DNA of 64,000 nt, taken from NCBI RefSeq assembly GCF_028553885.1, contig NZ_CP067169.1:1135501-1199500 (forward strand), read 5' to 3'. The position numbers and the translations under genes are program-made. Within the stretch, counting starts at the first letter, position 1, and every line of letters starts with the position of its first letter. This document shows positions 45,421-56,200 of the stretch, piece by piece. The DNA comes from Paracoccus aestuarii. GTDB taxonomy: Bacteria > Pseudomonadota > Alphaproteobacteria > Rhodobacterales > Rhodobacteraceae. A model generated the notes under the pieces. The model made no database searches, was not told the DNA's origin, and worked only from the letters and a program-made list of their open reading frames with translations.

Positions 45421-46439
45421 TAGGTGTTTGATCCCATGGTTTGATGGTGCAATCCTTTCGCAGGAATGGAAGGAAGCATTATGGGACAAGTTCGTCACGG
45501 GAGCGCCACGACCACGCACGCTGTCAGAGCTGCAATACAGCGATCGCAAGCTTCGCTCGCGCAGCTGAGCCGGGAGCTCGGCATCAACCCAAAGACTGTC
45601 GCGAAGTGGCGCAAGCGCGAGACAGTTGAGGACCGTAAGACTGGGCCGAAGGAGCCACGCTCCACGGTCTTGAGTGAGGCCGAGGAAGCAACAATCGTCG
45701 CGTTTCGGCGCCATACGCTGCTGCCGTTGGACGACTGCCTCTACGCTCTTCAGCCCTCTATCCCACATCTGACGCGCTCGGCGCTGCACCGATGCCTGCA
45801 GCGGAATGGCATTTCGCGACTGCCGGACGTGGGCGGGGACAAGCCCAAGCGTGCGAAGTTCAAGCGCTACCCGATAGGTTTCTTCCATATCGACATCGCC
45901 GAGGTGCAGACGGCCGAAGGCAAGCTCTTCCTCTTCGTAGCCATTGATCGCACCAGCAAATTTGCTGTCGTTCAATTGGCGGAAAAGGCCAACAGGAAAA
46001 CCGCTTGGGAGTTCCTGGAGCACCTTCTGGACGTCGTGCCCTACCGCATCCACACGATCCTGACCGATAATGGCATCCAGTTCGCAGAGCAGCCTCGAAA
46101 CCGTAACACTCCTTACTCTCGGCAAATGCGGTTCGACATGATTTGCGAGGCAAACGGGATCGAGCATCGGCTGACCAAGCCCAACCACCCGTGGACGAAT
46201 GGCCAAGTCGAGCGGATGAACAGGACGATCAAGGACGCGACCGTCAAGCGCTACCACTACGACAGCCACAGCCAGCTGCGCACGCACCTCGCCGATTTCA
46301 TCGCCGCCTACAATTTCGCACGCAGGCTCAAGACGCTGAGCGGTGTCACACCCTACGAATACATCTGCAAGGTCTGGACTTCAGAGCCAGACAGATTCAT
46401 CGTCAATCCGATCCACCAGATGCCGGGACTGAACACCTA
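45421..46439 (+). mobile_element. IS481-family insertion sequence (complete copy)
   Basis: The element starts taggtgtttgatccc and ends with the inverted equivalent gggactgaacaccta. The length of 1019 bp is typical. The transposase stop codon overlaps the right end. A truncated, diverged copy lies at 13664-14154 in the opposite direction. The right end lies 25 bases from the CueR operator of copZ. Confidence 0.9.
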
Positions 46440-46440
46440 G
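45481..46440 (+). CDS. IS481-family transposase
   Basis: The 319-residue transposase has an N-terminal HTH pair (LSRELGINPKTVAKWRKRET, RSALHRCLQRNGISRLPDV). The integrase core has the first aspartate in IGFFHIDIAEVQTAEGKL, the second in HTILTDNGIQFAEQPR and the glutamate in GQVERMNRTIKDATVKR. The ATG at 45481 is preceded by aaggaa at proper spacing; an ATG five codons earlier is possible. The frame is intact, so the element may be active. Confidence 0.93.
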   Translation: MGQVRHGSATTTHAVRAAIQRSQASLAQLSRELGINPKTVAKWRKRETVEDRKTGPKEPRSTVLSEAEEATIVAFRRHTLLPLDDCLYALQPSIPHLTRSALHRCLQRNGISRLPDVGGDKPKRAKFKRYPIGFFHIDIAEVQTAEGKLFLFVAIDRTSKFAVVQLAEKANRKTAWEFLEHLLDVVPYRIHTILTDNGIQFAEQPRNRNTPYSRQMRFDMICEANGIEHRLTKPNHPWTNGQVERMNRTIKDATVKRYHYDSHSQLRTHLADFIAAYNFARRLKTLSGVTPYEYICKVWTSEPDRFIVNPIHQMPGLNT

Positions 46441-46464
46441 CGCATCGATCGCGCCCGGGCTTCT

Positions 46465-46496
46465 CTTGACCTTCCACCAACTGGAAGCCCCATCTT
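46465..46496 (+). promoter_or_regulatory. CueR-type operator/promoter for copZ-like gene
   Basis: The -35 element cttgac is followed by the dyad cttcc-accaa-ctggaag and a -10-like catctt with a long (19-20 base) spacer, the hallmark of MerR-family metal promoters. It lies 33 bases before the copZ-like start and just past the IS481 end. Confidence 0.8.
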
Positions 46497-46528
46497 GAAA
46501 GGTAAGCAGAACCCTTCAGGAGAGTGCC

Positions 46529-46726
46529 ATGCAGTTCCAGATCGACAACATGACGTGCGGCGGCTGCGCCAGGAGCGTTACCAAGGCGATCCATTCGGTC
46601 GACCCGCAGGCAAAGGTCGACATCGATTTGCCCCAGAAGCGGGTGACCGTGGAGTCGGGTTTCGATCGATCTGCCGTTGTGTCCGTGCTCGAGGGTGCCG
46701 GGTTCTCGCCTCGCCCTGCGGCATGA
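46529..46726 (+). CDS. copZ: CopZ-like heavy-metal-associated copper chaperone
   Basis: The 65-residue protein is a single HMA domain with the metal-binding motif MTCGGCARSVTKAI near residue 9 and the hydrophobic strand KVDIDLPQKRVTVES. Such proteins carry Cu(I) in the cytosol to the P-type ATPase or the regulator. It is preceded by caggaga and a CueR-type promoter, and followed after about 100 bases by a small exported protein gene. Assignment as CopZ rests on size and context. Confidence 0.9.
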   Translation: MQFQIDNMTCGGCARSVTKAIHSVDPQAKVDIDLPQKRVTVESGFDRSAVVSVLEGAGFSPRPAA

Positions 46727-46823
46727 CGCGCGGCCAATAGTCGGTAGCAGCGCCAAGAGGAACGCGCTTACCTGAAGCGGGTTGTAACTGCTGAGGCAGC
46801 ACTTCCTTGGTGGATAACCATCG

Positions 46824-47201
46824 ATGAAAAAATCAGCGCGGATTTGGAACATGGCAATGGCAGCGTTACTGGCGCTGTCATTCGCCTTCATCTGGCCGCC
46901 TGCCAACTTTGGCTCCCCATCACTCAATGATCACACAGCGCAAGCGGAAGCCCATACTCAACACGCTCATGCCAAACCGAGCGACCAGCACAGCATTCTC
47001 ACCGTTCAGATGGACGTCGACTGTGATGCTGCGACATTAGCCTGTTGCCTGATGGCTCATTGCTGTCCGGGGATTTCAGTCGGAGCGCATGAAATTACCA
47101 CCGCTTCGGCCAGCGACGAGACGACGGCTGCGACGCCGGTGCCGGGCTTGGGAAGCGATCCTGGGGTGATCCTCCCCCCTCCGCGACGTCTGTGGCTCTG
47201 A
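46824..47201 (+). CDS. Small exported cysteine- and histidine-rich protein (CopL-like)
   Basis: The 125-residue product has a signal or anchor segment (MAMAALLALSFAFIWPPAN), a His-rich stretch (AEAHTQHAHAKPSDQH) and cysteine pairs (DAATLACCLMAHCCPG), ending PGVILPPPRRLWL. This pattern recurs as an unnamed protein in copper islands and would bind copper in the periplasm. It is followed directly by the DUF305 gene. The function is inferred from composition and context. Confidence 0.65.
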   Translation: MKKSARIWNMAMAALLALSFAFIWPPANFGSPSLNDHTAQAEAHTQHAHAKPSDQHSILTVQMDVDCDAATLACCLMAHCCPGISVGAHEITTASASDETTAATPVPGLGSDPGVILPPPRRLWL

Positions 47202-47236
47202 TCGCTCGACAAATCATACATTCAGGAGAACTCAAG

Positions 47237-47731
47237 ATGACTATCGCAAAGACGATCCTCGCCGCGGCTATCGCCGCTACCGCGTTCTCAGCGCCCGTCA
47301 TGGCGCAGGACGCGGAGTTCCAGCTCCCCGAGCAGTGCACGACAGCGGCTGCCTCGGGTGGCATGGATCACTCGGCCATGGGACATGGCGGCATGCACGG
47401 CAATCAGGGCGGCGGCATGAACGCGGGCATGATGGAAATGATGGGCATGGGAGGCATGGACCTCGAGTCCATGCCCGAGCATGTCCAGGAAAACATGGCG
47501 AAGATGATGATCACCATGCCGGCCATGCACGAAGGCATGATGATGGAGGATGCCGACGTGGCCTTCGCCTGTGGAATGATCGCCCACCATCAGGGCGCCA
47601 TCGACATGGCAGAGGTGTTGCTCGAGCACGGCGACGATCCGCAGATGCGCGCGCTTGCCGAAGAGATCATCGCGGCGCAGGGCCCCGAGATCGAGCGGAT
47701 GACCACTTGGCTGGCTGAGAACGCCAACTGA
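47237..47731 (+). CDS. DUF305 copper-binding periplasmic protein (CopM-like)
   Basis: The 164-residue protein has a signal peptide (MTIAKTILAAAIAATAFSAP, cleavage after MAQ), a Met/Gly/His-rich segment (GGMDHSAMGHGGMHGNQGGG, then MMEMMGMGGMDLESM) and the DUF305 four-helix motif with FACGMIAHHQGAIDMAEVLL. DUF305 proteins bind copper or silver in the periplasm. The ATG is preceded by aggaga; an earlier in-frame ATG lies in the previous gene. Confidence 0.9.
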   Translation: MTIAKTILAAAIAATAFSAPVMAQDAEFQLPEQCTTAAASGGMDHSAMGHGGMHGNQGGGMNAGMMEMMGMGGMDLESMPEHVQENMAKMMITMPAMHEGMMMEDADVAFACGMIAHHQGAIDMAEVLLEHGDDPQMRALAEEIIAAQGPEIERMTTWLAENAN

Positions 47732-47792
47732 GACCACAGTGGCGGCGCGGTGCAGACCGCGCGGCCACTTCTGTCCGCTCGCCTCGAAATCA

Positions 47793-47824
47793 CTTGAGCT
47801 TCCAGCCGCTGGAACCCTTATGTT
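47793..47824 (+). promoter_or_regulatory. CueR-type operator/promoter for the cueR operon
   Basis: The site has cttgag, the dyad cttccag-ccg-ctggaa and a -10-like ttatgt with a spacer of about 19 bases, closely matching known CueR promoters. It lies 28 bases before the MerR-type regulator gene, suggesting autoregulation. Confidence 0.85.
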
Positions 47825-47851
47825 GGCGGGAGAAGCTACGGAGATGCCGCC

Positions 47852-48250
47852 ATGAACATCGGAACAGCCGCCAGGGAATCGGGCCTGCCGCCCAAGACGA
47901 TCCGCTACTACGAGGACATCGGTCTGCTGACCGCCGACCGGGCGGCCAACGGGTACCGCGATTATTCCAGCGAGGACGTCCACCGGCTGCGCTTCGTCCA
48001 GCGGTCCCGCAGCCTCGGGTTTTCGGTCGAAGAATGTCGGCAGCTGCTCGCCCTCTATACCGACCGTGACCGCGCTAGCGCGGATGTGAAGGCGATCGCT
48101 ACCGAGAAGCTTGGCGAGATCGACCGCAAGATCGCGGAACTGACCGGGTTGCGGGAGATGCTCGGGCATCTTGTCGAGAATTGTCACGGCGACGCCCGCC
48201 CGGACTGCCCGATCATCGACGGGCTCTCTGGGAAGTCGCGCGACCATTAG
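47852..48250 (+). CDS. cueR: CueR-type copper-responsive MerR-family regulator
   Basis: The 132-residue regulator has the MerR winged HTH (MNIGTAARESGLPPKTIRYY, EDIGLLTADRAANGYRDYSS) and a dimerisation helix. The Cu(I)-binding cysteines of CueR are at residues 111 and 119 (CHGDARPDC). On metal binding it twists the long-spacer promoter into an active form. Three fitting operators occur in this cluster. It is followed by a small membrane protein and a cytochrome c gene. Confidence 0.93.
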   Translation: MNIGTAARESGLPPKTIRYYEDIGLLTADRAANGYRDYSSEDVHRLRFVQRSRSLGFSVEECRQLLALYTDRDRASADVKAIATEKLGEIDRKIAELTGLREMLGHLVENCHGDARPDCPIIDGLSGKSRDH

Positions 48251-48270
48251 AACCTCAGGGGACCGGAACG

Positions 48271-48378
48271 ATGATGGGCGACGGCATGATGTGGGGAATG
48301 GGACTGTGGGGCCTTGTGGGCGCTGTCCTCGTGGTGCTCGCCGTCGCGGCCCTCGCCAAATACATCTTCTTTCGCTGA
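48271..48378 (+). CDS. Very small single-pass membrane protein in the copper cluster
   Basis: The 35-residue protein opens with Met/Trp-rich MMGDGMMWGMGLWGLVG and one membrane helix (AVLVVLAVAALAKYIFF). It is preceded by aggggac and overlaps the cytochrome gene start (tgatg). Similar tiny methionine-rich proteins occur in copper operons; the function is unknown. Confidence 0.65.
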   Translation: MMGDGMMWGMGLWGLVGAVLVVLAVAALAKYIFFR

Positions 48379-48875
48379 TGGGCGGGTCCTGGCGCAGATG
48401 GGCGCACCGGATGCCGGCCAATCCGCTCTTGCCCGGTCGGCATCTGATGCCTGCATTGGTCGTATTGATCGGGCTCGTGCCGGTTCCCGCCGCGGCGTTC
48501 CTCCACGCTTCCGAGACGGGCACCGACTCCGGCCGCGCGCTCTACGTCGAGCACTGCGCGGCCTGCCACGGCGTCGATCTCGAGGGGCAACCCGACTGGC
48601 GCAGCCCCGACGCCAACGGCCTCTATCCGGCGCCGCCCCATGACGAGACGGGCCACACGTGGCATCACGACGACGCCATGCTCATCGACTACATCGCCCG
48701 AGGCGGTCAGGCCGTTCTGGACGACATGGGCGTGACCTTCACTTCGGGCATGCCGGGCTTCGGCTCCGTGCTGGGCCAGGGCGAGATCGAAGCCATCCTC
48801 GACTACATCAAGTCAACGTGGCCCGAACACATTCGCGACCCGCAGGCGCAGCGGTCCAACGCGGCCGTAGATTGA
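48378..48875 (+). CDS. Exported class I cytochrome c
   Basis: The 165-residue protein has an N-terminal signal segment (HLMPALVVLIGLVPVPAAAF), the haem-binding motif CAACH at residues 60-64 (YVEHCAACHGVDLEG) and a distal methionine candidate in FTSGMPGFGSVLGQGE. It is a c-type cytochrome of the kind found with multicopper oxidases and copper pumps. It overlaps the preceding small gene by one base. A later ATG (48411) is an alternative start. Confidence 0.9.
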   Translation: MGGSWRRWAHRMPANPLLPGRHLMPALVVLIGLVPVPAAAFLHASETGTDSGRALYVEHCAACHGVDLEGQPDWRSPDANGLYPAPPHDETGHTWHHDDAMLIDYIARGGQAVLDDMGVTFTSGMPGFGSVLGQGEIEAILDYIKSTWPEHIRDPQAQRSNAAVD

Positions 48876-48892
48876 CGATCTCCCGACATCCG

Positions 48893-49510
48893 TCAGACCT
48901 TCCGAAAGAGCCCGAAATGGAACCGCTGCACGTTGCCCCACGGCGTGCGGTGTTCGTGGCTCAGCGATCGGACGAGCCGATAGGCGCTACCCAGCCGTTG
49001 CGAAAGCAGGGCCGCATCATAGCGAGCGACCGGCAAGCCGCTGCACGAGATCGGGCCATCTGGCGCGAACGTTCCGATGATGGCGTGGCCGCCGGGGACA
49101 AGGGCCCGATCCATGACCCGCAGATAGGCGTCCTGATCGGACGCCTCGGTCAGGAAATGGAACGCGGCCCGATCATGCCAGAAGTCGAAGCGGCCGGAGG
49201 GCTGCCAGTACAGGACGTTCGCCACCACCCATTCAACTGGCGCATCTGGCGACAGCCGCGCGCGCGCCGTGCGCAAGGCGATTTCGGAGAGATCGAGAAC
49301 TGTCACACGGCGGAACCCTTGTTCCAGAAGGCAATCCACCAGCCTCGAGGACCCGGCGCCGACATCGACGATCGGCGCATCCTTGCCCGCGCTGGTCTCG
49401 GCGATGAGGTCGAGCGATACCTGCGGACGGTCTTCGAACCAGCTTGTCTCAGCCTCCTCCTTGCTTCGGTGGACGCCTTCCCAGCGGTTCGGTGTTTCGG
49501 CCATCGTCAA
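48893..49510 (-). CDS. SAM-dependent methyltransferase
   Basis: The 205-residue class I methyltransferase has the SAM-binding motif IVDVGAGSSRLVDCLLEQGF, the acidic loop VTVLDLSEIALRTARARL and DFWHDRAAFHFLTEASDQDA. The family resembles thiopurine/tellurite-type methyltransferases (TehB-like). Its stop faces the cytochrome gene. Its start lies four bases from the copper ATPase stop, so it is probably co-transcribed with that ATPase. The substrate is unknown; metalloid or thiol methylation is a reasonable guess. Confidence 0.87.
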   Translation of the reverse strand: MTMAETPNRWEGVHRSKEEAETSWFEDRPQVSLDLIAETSAGKDAPIVDVGAGSSRLVDCLLEQGFRRVTVLDLSEIALRTARARLSPDAPVEWVVANVLYWQPSGRFDFWHDRAAFHFLTEASDQDAYLRVMDRALVPGGHAIIGTFAPDGPISCSGLPVARYDAALLSQRLGSAYRLVRSLSHEHRTPWGNVQRFHFGLFRKV

Positions 49511-49514
49511 GCCC

Positions 49515-51881
<2,367 letters not shown>

Positions 51882-51944
51882 GGTTTTCTCCTTTCGCGGT
51901 CTCAGCCGCGTGAAGGCCGATGCACGCGCCCTCAGGACTAATGT

Positions 51945-51972
51945 GCTCCTTCCTGTCGCTAGAAGGTCAAGG
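51945..51972 (-). promoter_or_regulatory. CueR-type operator/promoter for the copper ATPase
   Basis: Read on the minus strand: ttgacc, then the dyad accttct-agcgac-aggaagg and a -10-like acattag, with a spacer of about 19 bases. It lies about 64 bases before the ATPase start. Confidence 0.8.
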
Positions 51973-52269
51973 ACTGATTGAGCCAAACGCCGTCATAGCA
52001 CATCGCGGCATTGACTGATGCTCGCGGACGCCCCACCGCCTAAAAGAAATCAATAACTTAAGGTGGAGAAGGTTGGATGTCAGGCCCATCCCCTCCGCCA
52101 CCTCTGAACAGGTTTTCTCAACGAAAACAACTGATTGGTGACAGATCTAGCGACCGCAAGGTGACACACAAGGTGACACCATGGTCTTACTGTTCGAATC
52201 GACGACCTGTCAGAACGCAGGCCCGGCGTTGCGAGATGCTGTGATCCCGCATCGCCTTGAGCACTGCCT
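51973..52269. other. Non-coding stretch with second copy of the 38-bp repeat
   Basis: No gene is recognised. The stretch holds the direct-repeat copy at 52064-52101 and, further on, aaggtgacac repeated twice (52159-52180). It separates the copper cluster from IS remnants at the right end of the island. Confidence 0.5.
52064..52101 (+). repeat. 38-bp direct repeat, copy 2 (possible attachment site)
   Basis: It is identical to 30365-30402 except for one A/G difference. The two copies are 21.7 kb apart in the same orientation and bracket the IS3/IS256, metabolic, detoxification and copper genes. Confidence 0.6.
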
Positions 52270-52481
52270 GTTGATTTCCACCCAGAACTGAGCCGGGTTT
52301 TTCATCGAGAAGTGAACCACCTCTGATTACGGATATATGGTCATAGAGGGGGCAAAGTATGGTTTGTCTCCTTCTTTTTTGTGGCCGCTGCGGCTGAGCT
52401 CGCCTTGAACCGGAAGCCGTCGTTTTCGGTCTCCAGGATGTGGCAACGGTGGGTCAGGCGATCGAGCAGCGCGGTGGTCAT
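52270..52481 (-). mobile_element. IS21-family remnant (3' end of istB and right end)
   Basis: The minus strand encodes TTALLDRLTHRCHILETEND, GFRFKASSAAAATKKK, the C-terminus of the IS21 helper ATPase IstB. The AT-rich flank (with gaagtgaaccacctct) resembles IS21 outer ends. It joins an IS3 orfB fragment in frame at about 52481. Confidence 0.7.
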
Positions 52482-52790
52482 CTTGGGCATGCCTCTGCGC
52501 CGAGGCCGAGCCTTGAAGGCGTTGCAGCGCATCAGTCGCTCGATCCTGTGCACGCCGCAGGCCAGTCCTTCTTCCAGAACATCGCGCCACACGCGCCGCG
52601 CGCCATAGGTTCGATCACTGGCCTTGAAGCTCGTCTCGATCGCCATGACCAGCTTGGTATCATGGATCTCGCGGGTGCTTGTCGAGCGGTTGAGCCAGGC
52701 GTGGAAGCCGGAGCGCGACACCTCCAGCGCCTCGCAGAGCCAACTGACTGGCCAAATGTGCCGGTGCTTGGCAATAAAGGCGAATCTCAT
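52341..52790 (-). pseudogene. Chimeric ORF: IS3 orfB N-terminus fused to IS21 IstB C-terminus
   Basis: The first 100 or so residues are IS3-family orfB (FAFIAKHRHIWPVSWLCEAL, SRSGFHAWLNRSTSTREIHD, TYGARRVWRDVLEEGLACGV, MRCNAFKARPRRRG). After RRRGMPK the frame continues without interruption as IstB C-terminal sequence (MTTALLDRLTHRCHILETEN). The catalytic core of orfB and the ATPase motifs of IstB are both missing, so neither activity remains. The junction presumably arose by a deletion or insertion between two IS elements. Confidence 0.8.
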
Positions 52791-53035
52791 GTCGCCTCGC
52801 GCGCGAAAAAAGCCGTCGACTTCTTGAGGATGTCACGCTCCGCCCGGGGCCGGACGACCTCTTTCTTCAGGGCTGCGATTTCCGCCAGGTCGGCACGCAT
52901 TTGTCCGTTTCCGGGAAAGGCAGCAGCCGGGGCTGCACTCAGCTCCCTCATCCAGCGGCGCAGCACACTCTCGGACAGATCGAGGTCGCAGGCGGCCTGC
53001 AACACCGCTACGCCCCGATCGGTAACCAGCTTCAC
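52787..53035 (-). CDS. IS3-family orfA (HTH protein) of the truncated element
   Basis: The 82-residue protein has the orfA HTH (VAVLQAACDLDLSESVLRRW) and the coiled-coil region (MRADLAEIAALKKEVVRPRA, ERDILKKSTAFFAREAT). It overlaps the chimeric orfB by four bases as in intact elements. Family sequence continues upstream of the ATG (SREFKTEAV), but a stop interrupts the frame just before it, so the native start is probably damaged. Confidence 0.7.
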   Translation of the reverse strand: MKLVTDRGVAVLQAACDLDLSESVLRRWMRELSAAPAAAFPGNGQMRADLAEIAALKKEVVRPRAERDILKKSTAFFAREAT

Positions 53036-53222
53036 GGCCTCTGTCTTGAACTCACGGCTGAACTTTCATCTCGTCATATCCACTCTCCAGTTCCTTGGTC
53101 ACGATCTTATCTTCGTGTCCACGAAACCGGCAGCAGGCCACAATCCCCTGACCGATATGCAAGTTAGTAATGAATGATACGGGAACGGGTCCGCGCGCTT
53201 GGGAAGATGCCGCGCGGGCCCG

Positions 53223-56200
53223 TCAGAAGGACAGGCGGGTCTGGCGGCCGCGCGGCGCGGGCGTGATCTGCAGCTGGCCGCGCAGCTGGGCGGTCGCGCC
53301 CTCCAGCAGGGTCGATCCGAAGCCCTCGCCCGGGTCGTCCTGGACGCGGTCCTCGTCATAGGATTCGGACCAGTCCATGACCACCGCATCCTCGGTCACA
53401 TGCCATGCGACCCGCAGATCGCCGGCGATCGGGCCCAGGACGCCGTATTTGAAGGCATTTGTCGCCAGCTCGTGCAGGATCAGCGACAAGGGCACGACGC
53501 GCTTGGCCTGGATGACCACCGGATCGCCCTCCAGCGTGATGCGGGCGCCGTCATAGGGCGACAGGCTGGTGCGGATCAGATCGGCCAGCGACACGCCCTC
53601 GGTCCCGGCCTGGGCGGTGGTCAGGCTGTGGGAATTGGCCAAGGCGGCGATGCGGGCGCAGACCTCGTCCACGACTTCCTGCGCGTCGTCGGTCTCGCGC
53701 CCGGCCATCCGCAGCATGGCCGAGATCTGGGTGAAGAGGTTATTGACCCGGTGATCCATCTCCGAGATCACCGCCTCGCGCAGCTTGGCGGCCGATTGCG
53801 CGGCGGTCACGTCCAGCATCACGCCCATCACCTGCGCATCCGGCCCATCGCCGAAACGTGCGCCCGCCGTCTCCAGCCGGATCGAGGCCCGCGCATCCGA
53901 GGATGGCTGCGCCACGCGGCGGAATTCCCGGCCCTCGGCGCAATCGGCCAGGTCCTGCAGCAGCGCCTCGCGGTCCTCGGGGGCGATCAGGGCGGCAAAG
54001 GCCGACAGGGGCAGCCGCGCCGTCTGGCCGATCCCCAGCAGGTCCGAGCTGTCGTCGATGGTCAGCACGCGGCTGGCCGCGTCGTAATGCCAGACCGCGA
54101 TCCGGGCCAGCGAGCGCACGGCGTTCAGCCGTTCCTCCTGGCGTTCCAGCGCGGAATGCAGGTCGCGCAGCGCGGTCACGTCCTCGAAGACCAGCATGGC
54201 GCCGTCCAGATGCCCCTCGGCCCCGCGATAGGGCTTGGCATCGACGCGCCAGACGCGGTCGCCCGAGGCCTCGGTCAGCTCGGTCCCCTGCGATTCGCCC
54301 TGGCTTGCGACCTCGGTCGCCATGCGGTGCAGCGCGTCGCTGTTGAAGACATTGGACACATCGGCCAGCGGGCGGCCGTGATCGGACCGGCGCAGCGGAA
54401 AGATCCGCGTCGCGGCGGCGGTGAAGTTGCGCACCCGCACGTCGCGATCCACCACCAGCAGCGGGATCTTGGTCGCCGAAAAGAAGTTCTGCAGGTCGCT
54501 GTTGGCCACGGTCAGGTCGTCGATCTTGGATTTCAGCTCGTCATTGACGGTGCTCAGCTCCTCGTTGGTGGACTGGAGCTCCTCGTTCATCGACATCATC
54601 TCTTCGTTGGAGCTCTTCAGCTCCTCATTCGTGGTCTCCAGCTCCTCGATGGTGCTGCGCAGCTCCAGCCGGGCCTGGCGCAGCTGTTCCTCCAGCAGGT
54701 CGGACCGCGCCTCGTTCAGGGACAGCTCGTCCGCATCCTCGACCATCATCGGCGCGGCCTGGGCGCCGGCCTCCTGAAAGACCAGCAGGATGGATCCGTC
54801 ATGCAGCGGTTCGGCAAAGAGCGCGACGGGCAGGCTGCCCATCTCGGACCGGGCGGTCAGGTCGCGCATGATGGCCGGACGGCCGGTGCGGCCGACCTGT
54901 TCCAAGGCCTGGGCCACGGCCTCCTTCAGGCCGGCATGGACGATGTGATGGGCCAGAACGGGGCGGCGCGCCATCGGATCGACGGTCAGAAAGCGCGACA
55001 GACGCCCGGCGGTCCACAGCACCTCGCCCGAGGACGAGACCTGCAGCGAGGCGGGCGAGAACCGGTCCAGCACGCGGCGCTGCGCGGCCATGTCCGGGCC
55101 GCCGCGGGACTTGGCCCCATCGCGCGAGGGCATGCCCCGCACCGGACCGTCATCGTCGCCGCGCTGGCGCGCGGGCAGTTCCAGCGGCAGGCGCGAGGCG
55201 CTGTCATCGCGGCGGAACAGGCGCGCGGGCCGGTCCAGTTCGGTGAAGCGGTGGGCCTCGCGGCGCACGCCCTCGGACGGGCCCAGGAACAGATAGCCGC
55301 CCGGGCGCAGCGCGTAATGGAACAGCGGCAGGACCCGCGACTGCAGGTCCTCGTCCAGATAGATCAGCAGGTTGCGGCAGGACACCAGGTCCACCCGCGC
55401 GAAGGGCGGATCGCGCAGCACCGAATGCAGCGAGAACCGCACCCGGTCGCGCAGCTGCGGCGCGATCTGCATCAGCGCGTCACGATGGGTGGTGTAGTCG
55501 TGGCGCAACTCCTCGGGGATGTCGGCCAAGGCGCTGATCGGATAGGTGCCGGCGCGGGCAATCTCGATCATCTTCTTGTCGATGTCGCTGGCAAAGACGG
55601 TGAAGCGCCCCCGCTGGCCCGCCGCGCGCATCTCGGCATCGACCAGCATGGCGATGCTGTAGGCCTCCTCGCCCGAGGAGCAGCCGGGCACCCAGATGCG
55701 CAGATCCTCGCCTTGGGCGGCCTGGACCAGCGGGCGGATCGCCTGTTCGCGCAGCGTCTGGAACAGTTCGGGGTCGCGGAAGAACCGGGTGACGTTGATC
55801 AGGAACTCGTTCAGCAGCGCCTCGCATTCGTCGTCATGCTGGCGCAGATGGGCAAGGTATTGCTGGGTGTCCGTCAGGTTCAGCACCTGCAGCCGGCGCC
55901 GGATGCGGCGCACCAGCGTGGACATCTTATAGCCCGAGAAATCATGCCCGCAGCTGTCCAGCAGATGCTGACAGATCAGCCGCGCATCGGCCAGCAGCGC
56001 ATCCTCGGCCAGATCGGCATCGCTGGATTCGAAGAATTGCAGGATGGTCGCGATGATGTCCTGGGGCGGCAGGACGAAATCGACCAGCCCGGTCGATTCC
56101 GCCGAAAGCGGCATCCCGTCATAGCGCGCGGTGCGCGGCTCCTGCACCACGCAGATGCCGCCATGTTCCTTAATCGCCCGCAGGCCCAGGGTGCCGTCGG

